62,562 nucleotides of DNA from Paracoccaceae bacterium (GCA_947453525.1 CANGHD010000003.1:1-62562); one strand, 5' to 3'. Shown: positions 42,430 through 50,542, counted from the stretch's first letter. The notes: generated from the letters alone by a model not told the origin. Numbers and translations: made by a program.

Positions 42430-43283
42430 GGCCAGAGCGCCTTCAGCGAATTCAAATCCGCGACGATACCTGTCGCTGTGGCGTCAGGCAGGTCAACGCA
42501 AGTCCTGAGGCGGGCGGTCGACAGGGTCACGCGGGCAATCGCCTCCGGTCGGGGCGGGCCAAACTGCCAGCGTGCGCCGTAAGCGGTCAGCAGGTCAGCC
42601 ATCGGCAAGGCGGGTCCCTGCGCGAGGTTCAGGATCGACGGCAGGCTTTCCTGCTGGACCGCCTTGGCGATCAGGGCGCCCAGCGCCGCGGCGAGCGCAC
42701 GCGGCCCGATATAGGACCGTTCCGGCCCACCGGACTGTCCGGGAATCGGGTCGAGGATCACCGGCCCGCGACGGGCGCTGGACAAAAGCGCATCGGCTCC
42801 GGCGAGATTGCCAAGCCGCAGGATCGTCAGGCCGAAGGGGAACGCGAGGCTCCGGATTATCCGTTCCGAGTCCAGTTTGGCACGGCCATAGGCGCTGACC
42901 GGATCCGGTGTCTGCATCTCGTCGATCGGGGTTGGTTGCGGGCGGTAGACCGCAGAGGTCGACATGTAAAACACGTGTCGCGCTCCGCAGTTCCGCGCGG
43001 CAACGCATAAGGCGGCGGTGGAACGGCGGTTTTCCGCCAGTTCTGCCGCAGAGCCGCGGGTCTGGCCCGCCAGATGCAGAAAGATCGAGCCTTTTGGCAG
43101 CGGCGGTGCGATGTCTATGCCAATGTCCCACGCTATATCAATTCCTTGACCCGGTCTGCGTGCGGACCAGAGGACCGTTTGCCCCGCCACTGCCCCACTC
43201 CATTGCCCCCGCAGCGCTCGACCGATTCGGCCGACCGCGCCTGTCACGATGAGGGTGTTTTCATACAATTTCAGGTTAGTCAC
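42426..43283 (-). CDS. NAD-dependent sugar epimerase/dehydratase
   Basis: A 285-residue extended short-chain dehydrogenase. The N-terminal Rossmann motif is TLIVTGAVGRIGRAL (about 10-24), the active-site serine is in FYMSTSAVYRP (about 107) and the YxxxK pair is in DPVSAYGRAKLDSER (about 125-139). It likely modifies a nucleotide sugar, for example by 4-epimerisation or 4-keto reduction, for the sugar loaded by the overlapping transferase. The GTG at 43283 is preferred because the frame upstream (to 43379) reads as noncoding promoter DNA; the ribosome-binding site is weak. It is divergent from the Wza-type gene. Confidence 0.8.
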   Translation of the reverse strand: MTNLKLYENTLIVTGAVGRIGRALRGQWSGAVAGQTVLWSARRPGQGIDIAWDIGIDIAPPLPKGSIFLHLAGQTRGSAAELAENRRSTAALCVAARNCGARHVFYMSTSAVYRPQPTPIDEMQTPDPVSAYGRAKLDSERIIRSLAFPFGLTILRLGNLAGADALLSSARRGPVILDPIPGQSGGPERSYIGPRALAAALGALIAKAVQQESLPSILNLAQGPALPMADLLTAYGARWQFGPPRPEAIARVTLSTARLRTCVDLPDATATGIVADLNSLKALWP

Positions 43284-43287
43284 AGAG

Positions 43288-43296
43288 TTATCCACA
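43288..43296 (+). promoter_or_regulatory. Perfect DnaA box in the divergent polysaccharide promoter region
   Basis: TTATCCACA, the exact consensus DnaA box, lies five bases upstream of the epimerase GTG, within the 120-bp divergent region shared with the Wza-type gene. A single 9-mer can occur by chance, so a regulatory role is only a possibility. Confidence 0.35.
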
Positions 43297-43403
43297 GGCC
43301 TTTGCCTGAGACTAGTCCAATACGATTGACCCGCCAAGGCTCCCGAGTATGTAGTGTTTGGCGATAGGATCCAGCCCATGCGGGCCGGATGCAGGAGTCC
43401 CGC

Positions 43404-44537
43404 ATGTCTGTGTTGCTTCGTTTCGTCGGCCCCGCGCTTGTTCTGGCAAGCCTGATCCCTGGCCTTGCGTCCTGTTCACCGCCGCAAGACGTGGCGGATG
43501 TGGCGCAGGTTGTGGCGGGGGTCGATCGTCCGGATGCGAACTTTGCGGTTCAGCTTGTGACCAAGGACATACCGTCGGTCGTGGCGGAATGGCCCAACAG
43601 TCACCCTGCAGCCGCCCTTGGATGGATTGCCCATCAGCGCACCTCATCCGATCCGTTGATTAGGCCCGGCGACAAGCTGAGCCTTGCCGTCTGGGACAAT
43701 GACGATACCTCGCTTCTGTCATCACCCGCGCAGAAGGTGATCCAGTTGCCGGATCTTCGGGTAGCAAGCGATGGGACGATCTTCCTGCCCTATATCGATC
43801 AGGTCTATGTCGCCAAGATGACCCCGGAAGAGGCGCGCAAAGCCATTCAGGGCAAGCTTTTGGCGATCATTCCATCGGCCCAGGTCCAGTTGAACTATGC
43901 GTCCGGGACGCAGAATTCCGTGGTTGTGCTGGCGGGCGTGGCCAATCCGGGGAATGTGTCGCTGTCTGACCGCAGCACGACGGTGACCAGCGTGATCGCT
44001 CAATCCGGCGGCGTGCCGACGGGCATGGCGAACCCGCAGATCAACCTGCAGCGCGATGGCAAGCTGTACCGGATTTCGGCGGATACCCTGCTGCAGCATC
44101 CGGAACTGGATACGACGCTGCGTGGCGGCGACAAGGTGTTCATCACGCCGGATGACCGCTATTTCATGTCGCTGGGCGCGGCGGGGAAAGAGGCAGTCAT
44201 CAACTTCACCCGCGACGAGATCACCACGCTGGAGGCGATGTCGCTGGTCGGCGGGTTGGATCAGGGCACGGCGGACCCCAAGGGTATTCTGATCCTGCGC
44301 AACTATCCGGCATCTGCCGTGAGGAGCGACACGCAGAAGGGCCCGCCGAAACAGCGGATGATCTTCTCGTTCGATCTGACGACGGCAGATGGCCTATTCA
44401 GCGCCGGTGAGTTCAAGGTTGAGGACCGCGATCTGGTCTTGGTCACGCAAAGCCCGCTGGTCAACACGCGGACCATCCTGAACTTCGTGAGCGGCTTCTT
44501 GTCGACGGGCCGCACGGTGATTGCCGCCACGAACTGA
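43404..44537 (+). CDS. Polysaccharide export outer-membrane lipoprotein (Wza type)
   Basis: A 377-residue outer-membrane polysaccharide export protein. The lipoprotein signal ends LIPGLASCSPP (lipobox LASC, about 22-25). The PES domain follows: LIRPGDKLSLAVWDN (about 86-100) and LRVASDGTIFLPYIDQVYV. SLBB-type repeats then read VVVLAGVANPGNVSLSDR and FFMSLGAAGKEAVINF-like text. The C-terminal segment RTILNFVSGFLSTGRTVIAA may span the outer membrane as in Wza. The ATG at 43404 has CAGGAG six bases upstream. It would form the export channel for the glycan made by the divergent genes; no Wzc-like kinase is in view. Confidence 0.92.
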   Translation: MSVLLRFVGPALVLASLIPGLASCSPPQDVADVAQVVAGVDRPDANFAVQLVTKDIPSVVAEWPNSHPAAALGWIAHQRTSSDPLIRPGDKLSLAVWDNDDTSLLSSPAQKVIQLPDLRVASDGTIFLPYIDQVYVAKMTPEEARKAIQGKLLAIIPSAQVQLNYASGTQNSVVVLAGVANPGNVSLSDRSTTVTSVIAQSGGVPTGMANPQINLQRDGKLYRISADTLLQHPELDTTLRGGDKVFITPDDRYFMSLGAAGKEAVINFTRDEITTLEAMSLVGGLDQGTADPKGILILRNYPASAVRSDTQKGPPKQRMIFSFDLTTADGLFSAGEFKVEDRDLVLVTQSPLVNTRTILNFVSGFLSTGRTVIAATN

Positions 44538-44540
44538 CGG

Positions 44541-44984
44541 TTATTCGGCGTCTTCCAGCCTTATGCGCAATTCGCGCAGCACCGGCAGCACGGCACGGAC
44601 GCGGTCCGTGCCAATCGCTTTGACGATATCGGCAATCAAAGGGGCAACGGACTGCACCGCGGCGTCGCGGGCGGCACGACCGGCGGGACTGATCGCCACG
44701 AACTTCTGGCGGGCATCGTCCCAATCGGGTCGGATATGCACATGCCCGGCCCATTCCAGTTTCGACAGCGTGTTGGTCATCGCCCCGCGGGTCAGGTGAA
44801 ACGCCTTGGCCAGTTGCGCCGGGGTACGTTCTTCCTGCAGGCGGGCGAGGTGGTTCAGCACGGAAAAGTGCGACAATTCCATGCCCTTGGGCAAAACCTT
44901 GGAGATGCGGTTGCGCGCCAGTTGGTCGGCAATCAGCAACTCGCCGAACAGCGAGACGGCTAGGTCTTCGGTCCGTTCGGTCAT
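44541..44984 (-). CDS. MarR-family transcriptional regulator
   Basis: A 147-residue winged-helix regulator. The helix-turn-helix (about 50-80) reads RTPAQLAKAFHLTRGAMTNT, and the wing region is VHIRPDWDDARQKFVAISPAGRAARD. It is the last gene of the minus-strand run comF-grxC-nitrilase-marR, 13 bases after the amidase, and converges with the Wza-type gene. The target genes and ligand are unknown. The position suggests it may regulate its own operon. Confidence 0.9.
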   Translation of the reverse strand: MTERTEDLAVSLFGELLIADQLARNRISKVLPKGMELSHFSVLNHLARLQEERTPAQLAKAFHLTRGAMTNTLSKLEWAGHVHIRPDWDDARQKFVAISPAGRAARDAAVQSVAPLIADIVKAIGTDRVRAVLPVLRELRIRLEDAE

Positions 44985-44997
44985 GGCCCGATCTCAG

Positions 44998-45828
44998 TCA
45001 TGGTCCGTCGAAGTCCCGGTCATGTGTGAGGGACGGCACGCGGCGGCGGGCGTCGTCGACTTTGGACAGGTCAAGGTCGACCAGCGTGACGCCGGGCTCT
45101 GTCCCGCCATCCGCCAGCACCTCGCCCCAAGGGGCCACGGCAAGGCTGTGGCCGTGGGTGCGGCGGCCCTTGCCGTTGGTTTCCGTGTGAAAGCCGGTTT
45201 GGGCGGGGGCAAGGACGAAGGCACCGCTTTCAATGGCGCGGGCCCGCAGCAGGGTTTCCCAATGGGCGGCGCCAGTGATGTGGTTGAACGCGGCGGGCAC
45301 TGTCAAAACTTGCGCGCCGGCTTTCGCCAGCCGGCGGTAGAGATGCGGGAAGCGGACGTCATAGCAGACGGTCATGCCGATTTTCGCGAAGGAGGTTTCC
45401 GCCAACACCGCTTTGGTGCCGGGACGGAAGCCTGCGGATTCACGGTAGACCTCAGTTTCCGAGACGTTCACGTCGAACATGTGGATCTTGTCGTATTTGG
45501 CCGCGATGTCGCCTTGCGGGGTGATCAGGAAGGACCGGTTGGCAAAGCGGCCGTCCTCGTCTCCGGTCAGAAGCGCCAGTGAGCCAATCAGCAGCCAGAT
45601 GCCAAGCCTTGCCGCCTCTTCCCGCAGGGCTGCCAAGGTTTCATCCTCGGACTCCAGCCGCAGCAAGGACCTTTGCACGGCGCGGTTGGACCAGAGGCCG
45701 TTGGTGCACTCCGGGGTCAGGACGAAGCCTGCACCTTGTGCCTGGGCTTGCCGCACATAGCCCCGCGTAGATGCAAGGTTTTGCGCCAGATCATCGCTGA
45801 CGTTCAGCTGAAGAAGAGCAGCCCGCAT
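44998..45828 (-). CDS. Nitrilase-superfamily amidase (deaminated glutathione amidase type)
   Basis: A 276-residue C-N hydrolase. The catalytic triad is visible as Glu in FVLTPECTNGLW (about 40), Lys in AAKYDKIHMFDVNV (about 112) and Cys in GMTVCYDVRFPHLYR (about 155). KIHMFDVNVSE and CYDVRFPHLYR match the Nit1/NitA branch, which repairs deaminated glutathione. The neighbouring glutaredoxin gene, five bases upstream, supports a link to glutathione metabolism. The ATG at 45828 gives the usual start (MRAALLQLNVSDD). Confidence 0.9.
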   Translation of the reverse strand: MRAALLQLNVSDDLAQNLASTRGYVRQAQAQGAGFVLTPECTNGLWSNRAVQRSLLRLESEDETLAALREEAARLGIWLLIGSLALLTGDEDGRFANRSFLITPQGDIAAKYDKIHMFDVNVSETEVYRESAGFRPGTKAVLAETSFAKIGMTVCYDVRFPHLYRRLAKAGAQVLTVPAAFNHITGAAHWETLLRARAIESGAFVLAPAQTGFHTETNGKGRRTHGHSLAVAPWGEVLADGGTEPGVTLVDLDLSKVDDARRRVPSLTHDRDFDGP

Positions 45829-45833
45829 CGGCG

Positions 45834-46088
45834 TCAGGCCAGAAGCGGGTCAAGCGCCCCGGCATGGTCCAACGCGTGGATGTCGTCGCAGCCGCCGACG
45901 TGCTGGCCGCCGATGAAAATTTGCGGGACGGTGCGGGAGCCGTTGGCGCGGCGGGTCATCGTCTCGCGCAGCATGGGGTCGCGGCCGACGTCGATTTCGG
46001 TGAAAGCCACGCCCTTTTTGGTGAGCAGGCGCTTGGCGGCGACGCAATAGGGGCAGGTTTGGGTCGTATAGATCTCAACAGGTTTCAT
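45834..46088 (-). CDS. grxC: Glutaredoxin 3
   Basis: An 84-residue dithiol glutaredoxin that reduces disulfides using glutathione in the cytosol. The CPYC redox site is at 12-15. TVPQIFIGGQHVGGCDD supplies the cis-proline and the glutathione-binding residues. The length is standard. AAGGA lies before the ATG at 46088. It sits between comF and the nitrilase-type amidase in one run. Confidence 0.95.
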   Translation of the reverse strand: MKPVEIYTTQTCPYCVAAKRLLTKKGVAFTEIDVGRDPMLRETMTRRANGSRTVPQIFIGGQHVGGCDDIHALDHAGALDPLLA

Positions 46089-46125
46089 GAGCGTGATCCT
46101 TGGGCCATGGGGCGACTATACTGAC

Positions 46126-46845
46126 TTAAGCATCCTTCGCAACGCGCGCCATGACCAGAACGGAAACCCCGATTGCGCCGGACGCAACGCAAGCCTCTGC
46201 CCCCGCCGCCAGCGTGGCACCTGAGGTCATCACGTCATCGACCAGCAGCACGTGGCGGCCCTGGACCTTGACCAGATGGCGCGGATGCAGGGTCAAGGCA
46301 GCGGACATATTGGCAAAACGGCCATCGCGGGTCAGCCCATCCTGCGACCCGGTGGAGCGGCGGCGTTGCAGAAGGTCGGGGCAATGCTCCAGCTTGGCCA
46401 GTTTGGCGATGCGGGAGGAGAGCAAAGCCGCCTGATTGTACCGCCGCTTGAGCAGCCGCAGCCAATGCAGCGGGATCGGGGCCACCAGCATTTTGGGCAC
46501 CAGCAGAGGTTCTGCGGCCTTGACCATCCAATCGGCCGCAGGGCGGGCGAGGTCGAGCCGGTCGCCATGTTTCAGGGCCAGAACCAGCTTGCGGCCATTG
46601 TCGTGGTACATCATCGCTGCGCGGCCCGCTGTCCAGGGCCGGGCGATGGTCAGGCAATCGTCGCAGAGGGGGTCGCGGTCGTCCTCTCCGGGCAGGGACA
46701 CCCCGCAATGGTTGCAGACAAGGCCCGTGATGAAGGGCGTGTCACGCCAGCAGTCGCCGCACAGGCCGAAATCGCTGGTCACCCGCGCCCCGCAGGACAG
46801 GCATTGCGGCGGGTAAAGCAGGTGCAGCAAGGCTTGCATTCCCAT
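46126..46845 (-). CDS. comF: ComF-family phosphoribosyltransferase-like protein
   Basis: A 239-residue protein of the ComF family, linked to DNA uptake in naturally competent species but present widely. The N-terminal zinc-finger region has four Cys pairs (PQCLSCGAR, LCGDCW, VCNHCGV and LCDDCL, about 12-65). The C-terminal PRTase domain carries VLLVDDVMTSGATLAAGA (about 197-214). ATG at 46845 is favoured (AAGGAGA upstream); ATG at 46839 is the alternative. Only 23 bp separate it from the divergent methyltransferase gene, so their promoters must overlap the coding starts. Confidence 0.9.
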   Translation of the reverse strand: MGMQALLHLLYPPQCLSCGARVTSDFGLCGDCWRDTPFITGLVCNHCGVSLPGEDDRDPLCDDCLTIARPWTAGRAAMMYHDNGRKLVLALKHGDRLDLARPAADWMVKAAEPLLVPKMLVAPIPLHWLRLLKRRYNQAALLSSRIAKLAKLEHCPDLLQRRRSTGSQDGLTRDGRFANMSAALTLHPRHLVKVQGRHVLLVDDVMTSGATLAAGAEACVASGAIGVSVLVMARVAKDA

Positions 46846-46868
46846 CCGTCTCTCCTTAGGTCCGCGCC

Positions 46869-47681
46869 ATGCAGACACCGCCGCTTCTGACCGACCGCCC
46901 GACGCTGATGCGCAACCGCGCCCGCGCCACCGCCCTGTTCCTGCAGGAGATGGCCGTGGCCGAGGCGCAGGATCGTCTGGCCGAGGTTAACAGAACCTTT
47001 ACGGCACCTCTGGTCGTGACAGGTTTTCCGCAATTGTGGCCGGATAGGCCCACGATTGCCGACGACGAAGTTCTGGCGGCCGAAGTGCAGGGTCACGATC
47101 TTGTGATCAATGCGCTGACGCTTCACTGGGCAAATGACCCGGTCGGGCAATTGGTTCAGTGCCGCAGGGCGCTGAAGCCGGACGGCTGGTTCATGGCGCT
47201 GATGTTCGGCGGGCAGACTTTGCATGAGTTGCGGGCCTGCCTGGCGCAAGCCGAGGCGGAGGTGACAGGCGGCCTCAGCCCCCGCGTACTGCCGATGGCA
47301 GAGATTCGCGACCTTGGCGGGTTGCTGCAAAGGGCAGGGTTTTCACTGCCGGTGGCGGACAGTTTTACCACGCAAGTGCGCTATCGTGATGCATTTCACC
47401 TGATGCGCGACCTGCGCGCCATGGGAGAGGGCAATGCCTTGGCCCAGCGGTTGCGCAAGCCGACGCGGCGGGCCGTGTTCACGCGGATGGCAGAGCTTTA
47501 CCAGCAGACCTACGCCGGGCCGGATGGACGGATTCCGGCGACGTTCGAGATGATCGTCCTCACCGGTTGGGCTCCGCATGAGAGCCAGCCGAAGCCTTTG
47601 CGGCCCGGTTCTGCAGCAACGCGCCTGTCAGATGCGCTTGGTGCCGCAGAACTGAAGATGCCGCGCGATCCGGGGCTTTGA
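46869..47681 (+). CDS. BioC/NDUFAF5-like SAM-dependent methyltransferase
   Basis: A 270-residue class I methyltransferase. The product resembles alphaproteobacterial relatives of mitochondrial NDUFAF5 (C20orf7), a complex I assembly factor. The start reads DRPTLMRNRARATALFLQEM, with HDLVINALTLHWANDPVGQL (about 75-94), KPDGWFMALMFGGQTLHELR and QRAGFSLPVADSF. The canonical glycine-rich SAM loop is not obvious here; VVTGFPQLW occupies that place, so SAM binding needs checking. The substrate is uncertain. It precedes hemH by 49 bases. Confidence 0.82.
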   Translation: MQTPPLLTDRPTLMRNRARATALFLQEMAVAEAQDRLAEVNRTFTAPLVVTGFPQLWPDRPTIADDEVLAAEVQGHDLVINALTLHWANDPVGQLVQCRRALKPDGWFMALMFGGQTLHELRACLAQAEAEVTGGLSPRVLPMAEIRDLGGLLQRAGFSLPVADSFTTQVRYRDAFHLMRDLRAMGEGNALAQRLRKPTRRAVFTRMAELYQQTYAGPDGRIPATFEMIVLTGWAPHESQPKPLRPGSAATRLSDALGAAELKMPRDPGL

Positions 47682-47730
47682 CCCGGCCGCATTTGCCGCT
47701 ATCTGAGGCGCAACATCCAAGGAGCCATTT

Positions 47731-48795
47731 ATGTTTGACGTGACCTCAGGATCTGGCCGTTTGGCGCATGCTCCGGCCAATCATCCTGCCGTGAAGCCTG
47801 CCAAGGTCGGCGTTCTGCTGGCCAATCTGGGCACGCCGGATGGCTATGACTACTGGTCGATGCGGCGCTATCTGAACGAATTCCTGTCGGACAAGCGGGT
47901 GGTCGATCTGCCGGACTGGAAGTGGCAGCCGATTCTGCAGGGGATCATCCTGACCTTCCGGCCCTCGAAATCCGGGGCGAATTACAAGTCGATCTGGAAT
48001 GAGGAGCTGAACGAAAGCCCGTTGCTGACGATCACCAAACGGCAGACGGCCGCCATCCGGGAGAGCCTTGAAACGATCTATGGCGACAAGGTCGTGGTGG
48101 ATTTCTGCATGCGCTATGGCAACCCCTCGACTCCGTCAAAGGTGCGGGCGATGGTGGAGGCCGGGTGCGAGAAGATCCTGTTCTTCCCGCTGTACCCTCA
48201 CTATGCGGGCGCCACCTCGGCCACTGCCAACGACGCCTTCTTCCGGGCGCTGGCCACCGAAAAGCGTCAGCCCGCGGCGCGGACCGTGGCGGAGTATTTC
48301 GAACATCCGATCTATATCAAGGCCCTCGCCCAATCAGTGACCGAAGCCTATGCCAAGCTGGATCACAAGCCCGATGTTCTGGTGACCAGCTATCACGGCA
48401 TGCCTTTGCGCTATCTGATGGAGGGTGATCCCTACCATTGCCAATGCATGAAGACGACGCGGCTGCTGCGTGAGGCTTTGGGCTGGGAGAAGGGTTCTAT
48501 CGACGTCAGCTTCCAGTCGGTCTTTGGTCGGGAAGTCTGGCTGAAACCCTATACGGTGGAGCATGTGGCGGATCTGGCCAAGGCGGGCAAGAAACACATC
48601 GCGGTAATGGCCCCGGCGTTCTCAGCCGATTGCATAGAGACGCTTGAGGAAATCAAAGGCGAGATTTGTGAAGCCTTCCTGCACGCAGGCGGCGAAACCT
48701 TCACCTATATCCCCTGCCTGAACGCCGAACCCGCCCATATCGCGGCCCTGACGGCAGTGATCCGCGACAATCTGGGCGGCTGGCTGGCCGTCTGA
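47731..48795 (+). CDS. hemH: Ferrochelatase
   Basis: Inserts Fe(II) into protoporphyrin IX, the last step of protoheme synthesis; 354 residues, membrane-associated. Family features are VGVLLANLGTPDGYDYWSMR (about 27-46), the substrate-handling region FPLYPHYAGATSATANDAF, the catalytic-His motif VTSYHGMPLRYL (about 215) and the closing MAPAFSADCIETLEEI (about 290-305), with the Glu residues that gate the metal. Several cysteines (YHCQCM) occur, but I do not claim an iron-sulfur cluster. A strong bidirectional hairpin follows 37 bases downstream. Confidence 0.96.
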   Translation: MFDVTSGSGRLAHAPANHPAVKPAKVGVLLANLGTPDGYDYWSMRRYLNEFLSDKRVVDLPDWKWQPILQGIILTFRPSKSGANYKSIWNEELNESPLLTITKRQTAAIRESLETIYGDKVVVDFCMRYGNPSTPSKVRAMVEAGCEKILFFPLYPHYAGATSATANDAFFRALATEKRQPAARTVAEYFEHPIYIKALAQSVTEAYAKLDHKPDVLVTSYHGMPLRYLMEGDPYHCQCMKTTRLLREALGWEKGSIDVSFQSVFGREVWLKPYTVEHVADLAKAGKKHIAVMAPAFSADCIETLEEIKGEICEAFLHAGGETFTYIPCLNAEPAHIAALTAVIRDNLGGWLAV

Positions 48796-48832
48796 GAAGA
48801 TCTGGCTGACCAAATCGGGGTTCACCCAAATG

Positions 48833-48862
48833 AAAAGGACGGCAGGTGACTGCCGTCCTTTT
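48833..48862. terminator. Bidirectional terminator between hemH and the first small peptide gene
   Basis: AAAAGGACGGCA (48833-48844) and TGCCGTCCTTTT (48851-48862) form a perfect 12-bp stem with a 6-base loop. The flanking A and T runs serve as U-tracts on both strands, so it can end hemH transcripts and, from the other side, those of the peptide gene. Confidence 0.9.
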
Positions 48863-48882
48863 ACGAATTGGATAGGCCCGTA

Positions 48883-49074
48883 TCAGTTGGACGAAGCGAT
48901 CGCAGCGACAACCAGCAGCAGCAGCAGCGGAACGACAATGCCGCCAGCCGAAGAGGACGCCGTGGTGGTTGCTTCAACGACCGGAGCGGGTTCGACGACG
49001 GGCTGAGCCATGCCACCAGCGAAGGCGGTGGAAGCAGCGAGCGTCAAGGCAGCAGCGAGGGTGAGTTTCTTCAT
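48883..49074 (-). CDS. Tiny exported peptide with hydrophobic C-terminus (copy 1)
   Basis: A 63-residue protein of no family I recognise. The signal peptide (1-19, KLTLAAALTLAASTAFA) would be cleaved before GG. The mature part of about 44 residues has a Pro/Val/Glu stretch (MAQPVVEPAPVVEA), then TTTASSSAGG and a C-terminal hydrophobic helix, VVPLLLLLVVAAIA, ending SSN. CGGAGA lies five bases before the ATG. It is almost identical to the gene 200 bp away from residue TTTASSSAGG onward, so the two are tandem duplicates. A role as small membrane or periplasmic peptide is likely but not known. Confidence 0.75.
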   Translation of the reverse strand: MKKLTLAAALTLAASTAFAGGMAQPVVEPAPVVEATTTASSSAGGIVVPLLLLLVVAAIASSN

Positions 49075-49220
49075 GTTGGTCTCCGTTTAGGTTCATCCAG
49101 TCGCTTGACCTGCACAGGCGCGACGGAATTGTTGCTCGTGGCAGGATAAAAGCATTTTGACGGCGAATTTGCAACCGCTGCCCGCCGCCTTTGATCAAGT
49201 GTTGCCGGATTACCCGTTAA

Positions 49221-49254
49221 AAAAAGAAAAAGACGGTGAAGGCCCACCGTCTTT
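49221..49254 (-). terminator. Intrinsic terminator of the second peptide gene
   Basis: On the minus strand AAAGACGGTG pairs with CACCGTCTTT around a 6-base loop (49229-49254), followed by a long T-rich run (forward A-run 49219-49230). It lies 23 bases past the stop of the 49278-49463 gene, so each peptide gene has its own terminator. Confidence 0.88.
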
Positions 49255-49277
49255 CTCGTAGATCCGTGTAACGGGAC

Positions 49278-49463
49278 TTAGTTGCTGGACGCGATGGCAG
49301 CGACAACCAGCAGCAGCAGCAACGGAACAACGATGCCGCCAGCGGACGACGAAGCCGTCGTGGTGGCAACGGCAACCGGGGTAACGGCCGGAACCACAAC
49401 GCCGCCAGCGAAAGCGGTGGAAGCTGCCAGCGACAGAGCGGCGGCGAGAGCGATTTTCTTCAT
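49278..49463 (-). CDS. Tiny exported peptide with hydrophobic C-terminus (copy 2)
   Basis: A 61-residue paralogue of the preceding peptide. The signal peptide KIALAAALSLAASTAFA is followed by GGVVVPAVTPVAVA, then TTTASSSAGGIVVPLLLLLV and VAAIASSN, identical in the tail to copy 1. The middle section differs and lacks the glutamates. GGAGAA precedes the ATG. It has its own terminator, so the pair can be expressed independently. The function is unknown. The fixed C-terminal helix with no charged anchor suggests membrane insertion or self-assembly. Confidence 0.75.
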   Translation of the reverse strand: MKKIALAAALSLAASTAFAGGVVVPAVTPVAVATTTASSSAGGIVVPLLLLLVVAAIASSN

Positions 49464-49742
49464 AGTATTCTCCAGTTATTGCACCCGGCCGAATATTCGC
49501 AGAGGCGGCGGGCGCGCCCAAGACTCTTCCTCATGGCGACCTAGAAAGCAGGTCAAAACAGGCTTTGCAACAGGGTGATTGTGCCTTTTGAAGGGCAAGC
49601 CGGAAGAATCGTCAAATAAGCAACACCGACCGACCAACGTGACAAACCTATACTTATGCGCCGCGTGCCAACCCTTTGGCTCCGGCCAGACGCCTTGATG
49701 TCAATCCCCTTCAATTTGAAAGGGTTGGAGGGCGCTTTGCGC
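49464..49742. other. Intergenic stretch upstream of the second peptide gene
   Basis: These 279 bases lie between the L,D-transpeptidase stop and the peptide start, both on the minus strand. I see no credible gene. The stretch probably carries the peptide promoter, but I found no convincing -35/-10 pair. Confidence 0.5.
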
Positions 49743-50351
49743 CTAGATCAACAGAACCTGGGTCCCGACCTTCGCCAGATCGAACAGTTCGGCGATGTGC
49801 TCGTTGTAAAGGCCGATACAGCCGTTCGAAGACCGCCGCCCGATCTTGCGGGTGTCGTGGGTGCCGTGGATACGGTAGGAGGGCCATCCCAGGTACAGGG
49901 CACGGATCCCCAGCGGGTTTTCCGGAGAGCCGCCCTCGACGAACGGCGGCCAGTCGGGATTGCGTTCAAGCTCTCCCTTGGTAGCGACCCAGCGGGGGTT
50001 GAGCACCTTCTGGATGACGGTCGTATTGCCACGTTTGGTCAACTCCTCGGTCAGCGGAACCGAGGTGGGGTACAGCTTGTAGATCGACTGATCTTCCGAC
50101 CAGAAATGCAGCGCCCGCGACGTAATGTCGACGAGGATCGCGCCCTTCTTGGTATTGGCGAAATAGTCCTGCCAGTCGAGCAGCCGGAAGCTGGAAATAT
50201 TGGCCCGCGTGTTGGTTTCGGTGGTGGGCGTCTCGAACTCGGTCGTGTTGGCGAAGTCTTCGGCCTCGGCGGGCAGGACCGAAGCCCCAAGACCCGCTGC
50301 GGCCGCGCCAAGAAACAGGCGGCGCCCCAGAATCTTCTTCTCGTCAGACAT
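49743..50351 (-). CDS. L,D-transpeptidase (YkuD domain), Tat-type signal
   Basis: A 202-residue periplasmic L,D-transpeptidase that cross-links peptidoglycan or attaches proteins to it. The N-terminus has a twin-arginine-like signal (GRRLFLGAAAAGLGASVLP). The YkuD domain (about 70-200) ends with the catalytic site: the histidine in YRIHGTHDTRKIG and the cysteine in SSNGCIGLYNEHIAEL. PENPLGIRALYLGW is also typical. One of two such enzymes within 2 kb. It is divergent from the CAP-domain lipoprotein gene across a 191-bp promoter region. Confidence 0.92.
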   Translation of the reverse strand: MSDEKKILGRRLFLGAAAAGLGASVLPAEAEDFANTTEFETPTTETNTRANISSFRLLDWQDYFANTKKGAILVDITSRALHFWSEDQSIYKLYPTSVPLTEELTKRGNTTVIQKVLNPRWVATKGELERNPDWPPFVEGGSPENPLGIRALYLGWPSYRIHGTHDTRKIGRRSSNGCIGLYNEHIAELFDLAKVGTQVLLI

Positions 50352-50542
50352 TCTCTGATCTCCGTTGTTTTTCGGCAGGCTGCTTGATGAGCGCGTTCAT
50401 ACAGCCACGCGACGGCCACAGCAATTCACACGCATGTCAATCGGCTGGGCATTGCCATGGGTTTTTCTCTGGCTCAACTTGAGGTAAGGACGACGGATAG
50501 AGTTTCAGAGGCCCGATCAGGGTCCGATACAGGTGACTGACC

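Larger units (their letters stand above)
48883..49463 (-). repeat. Tandem duplication of a small peptide gene
   Basis: The 3' halves of the two peptide genes (48883-48960 and 49278-49350) are nearly identical in DNA, including a run of AGC repeats. The 5' signal-peptide parts are also highly similar. The intervening 203 bases carry the separate terminator and ribosome-binding site, so the unit copied was the whole gene. Confidence 0.8.

Noticed and set aside
48883-49463. PEP-CTERM or VPLPA-type sorting signal on the twin peptides
   Set aside because: The tail has the hydrophobic helix but lacks both the sorting tripeptide context and the terminal basic cluster these signals need.
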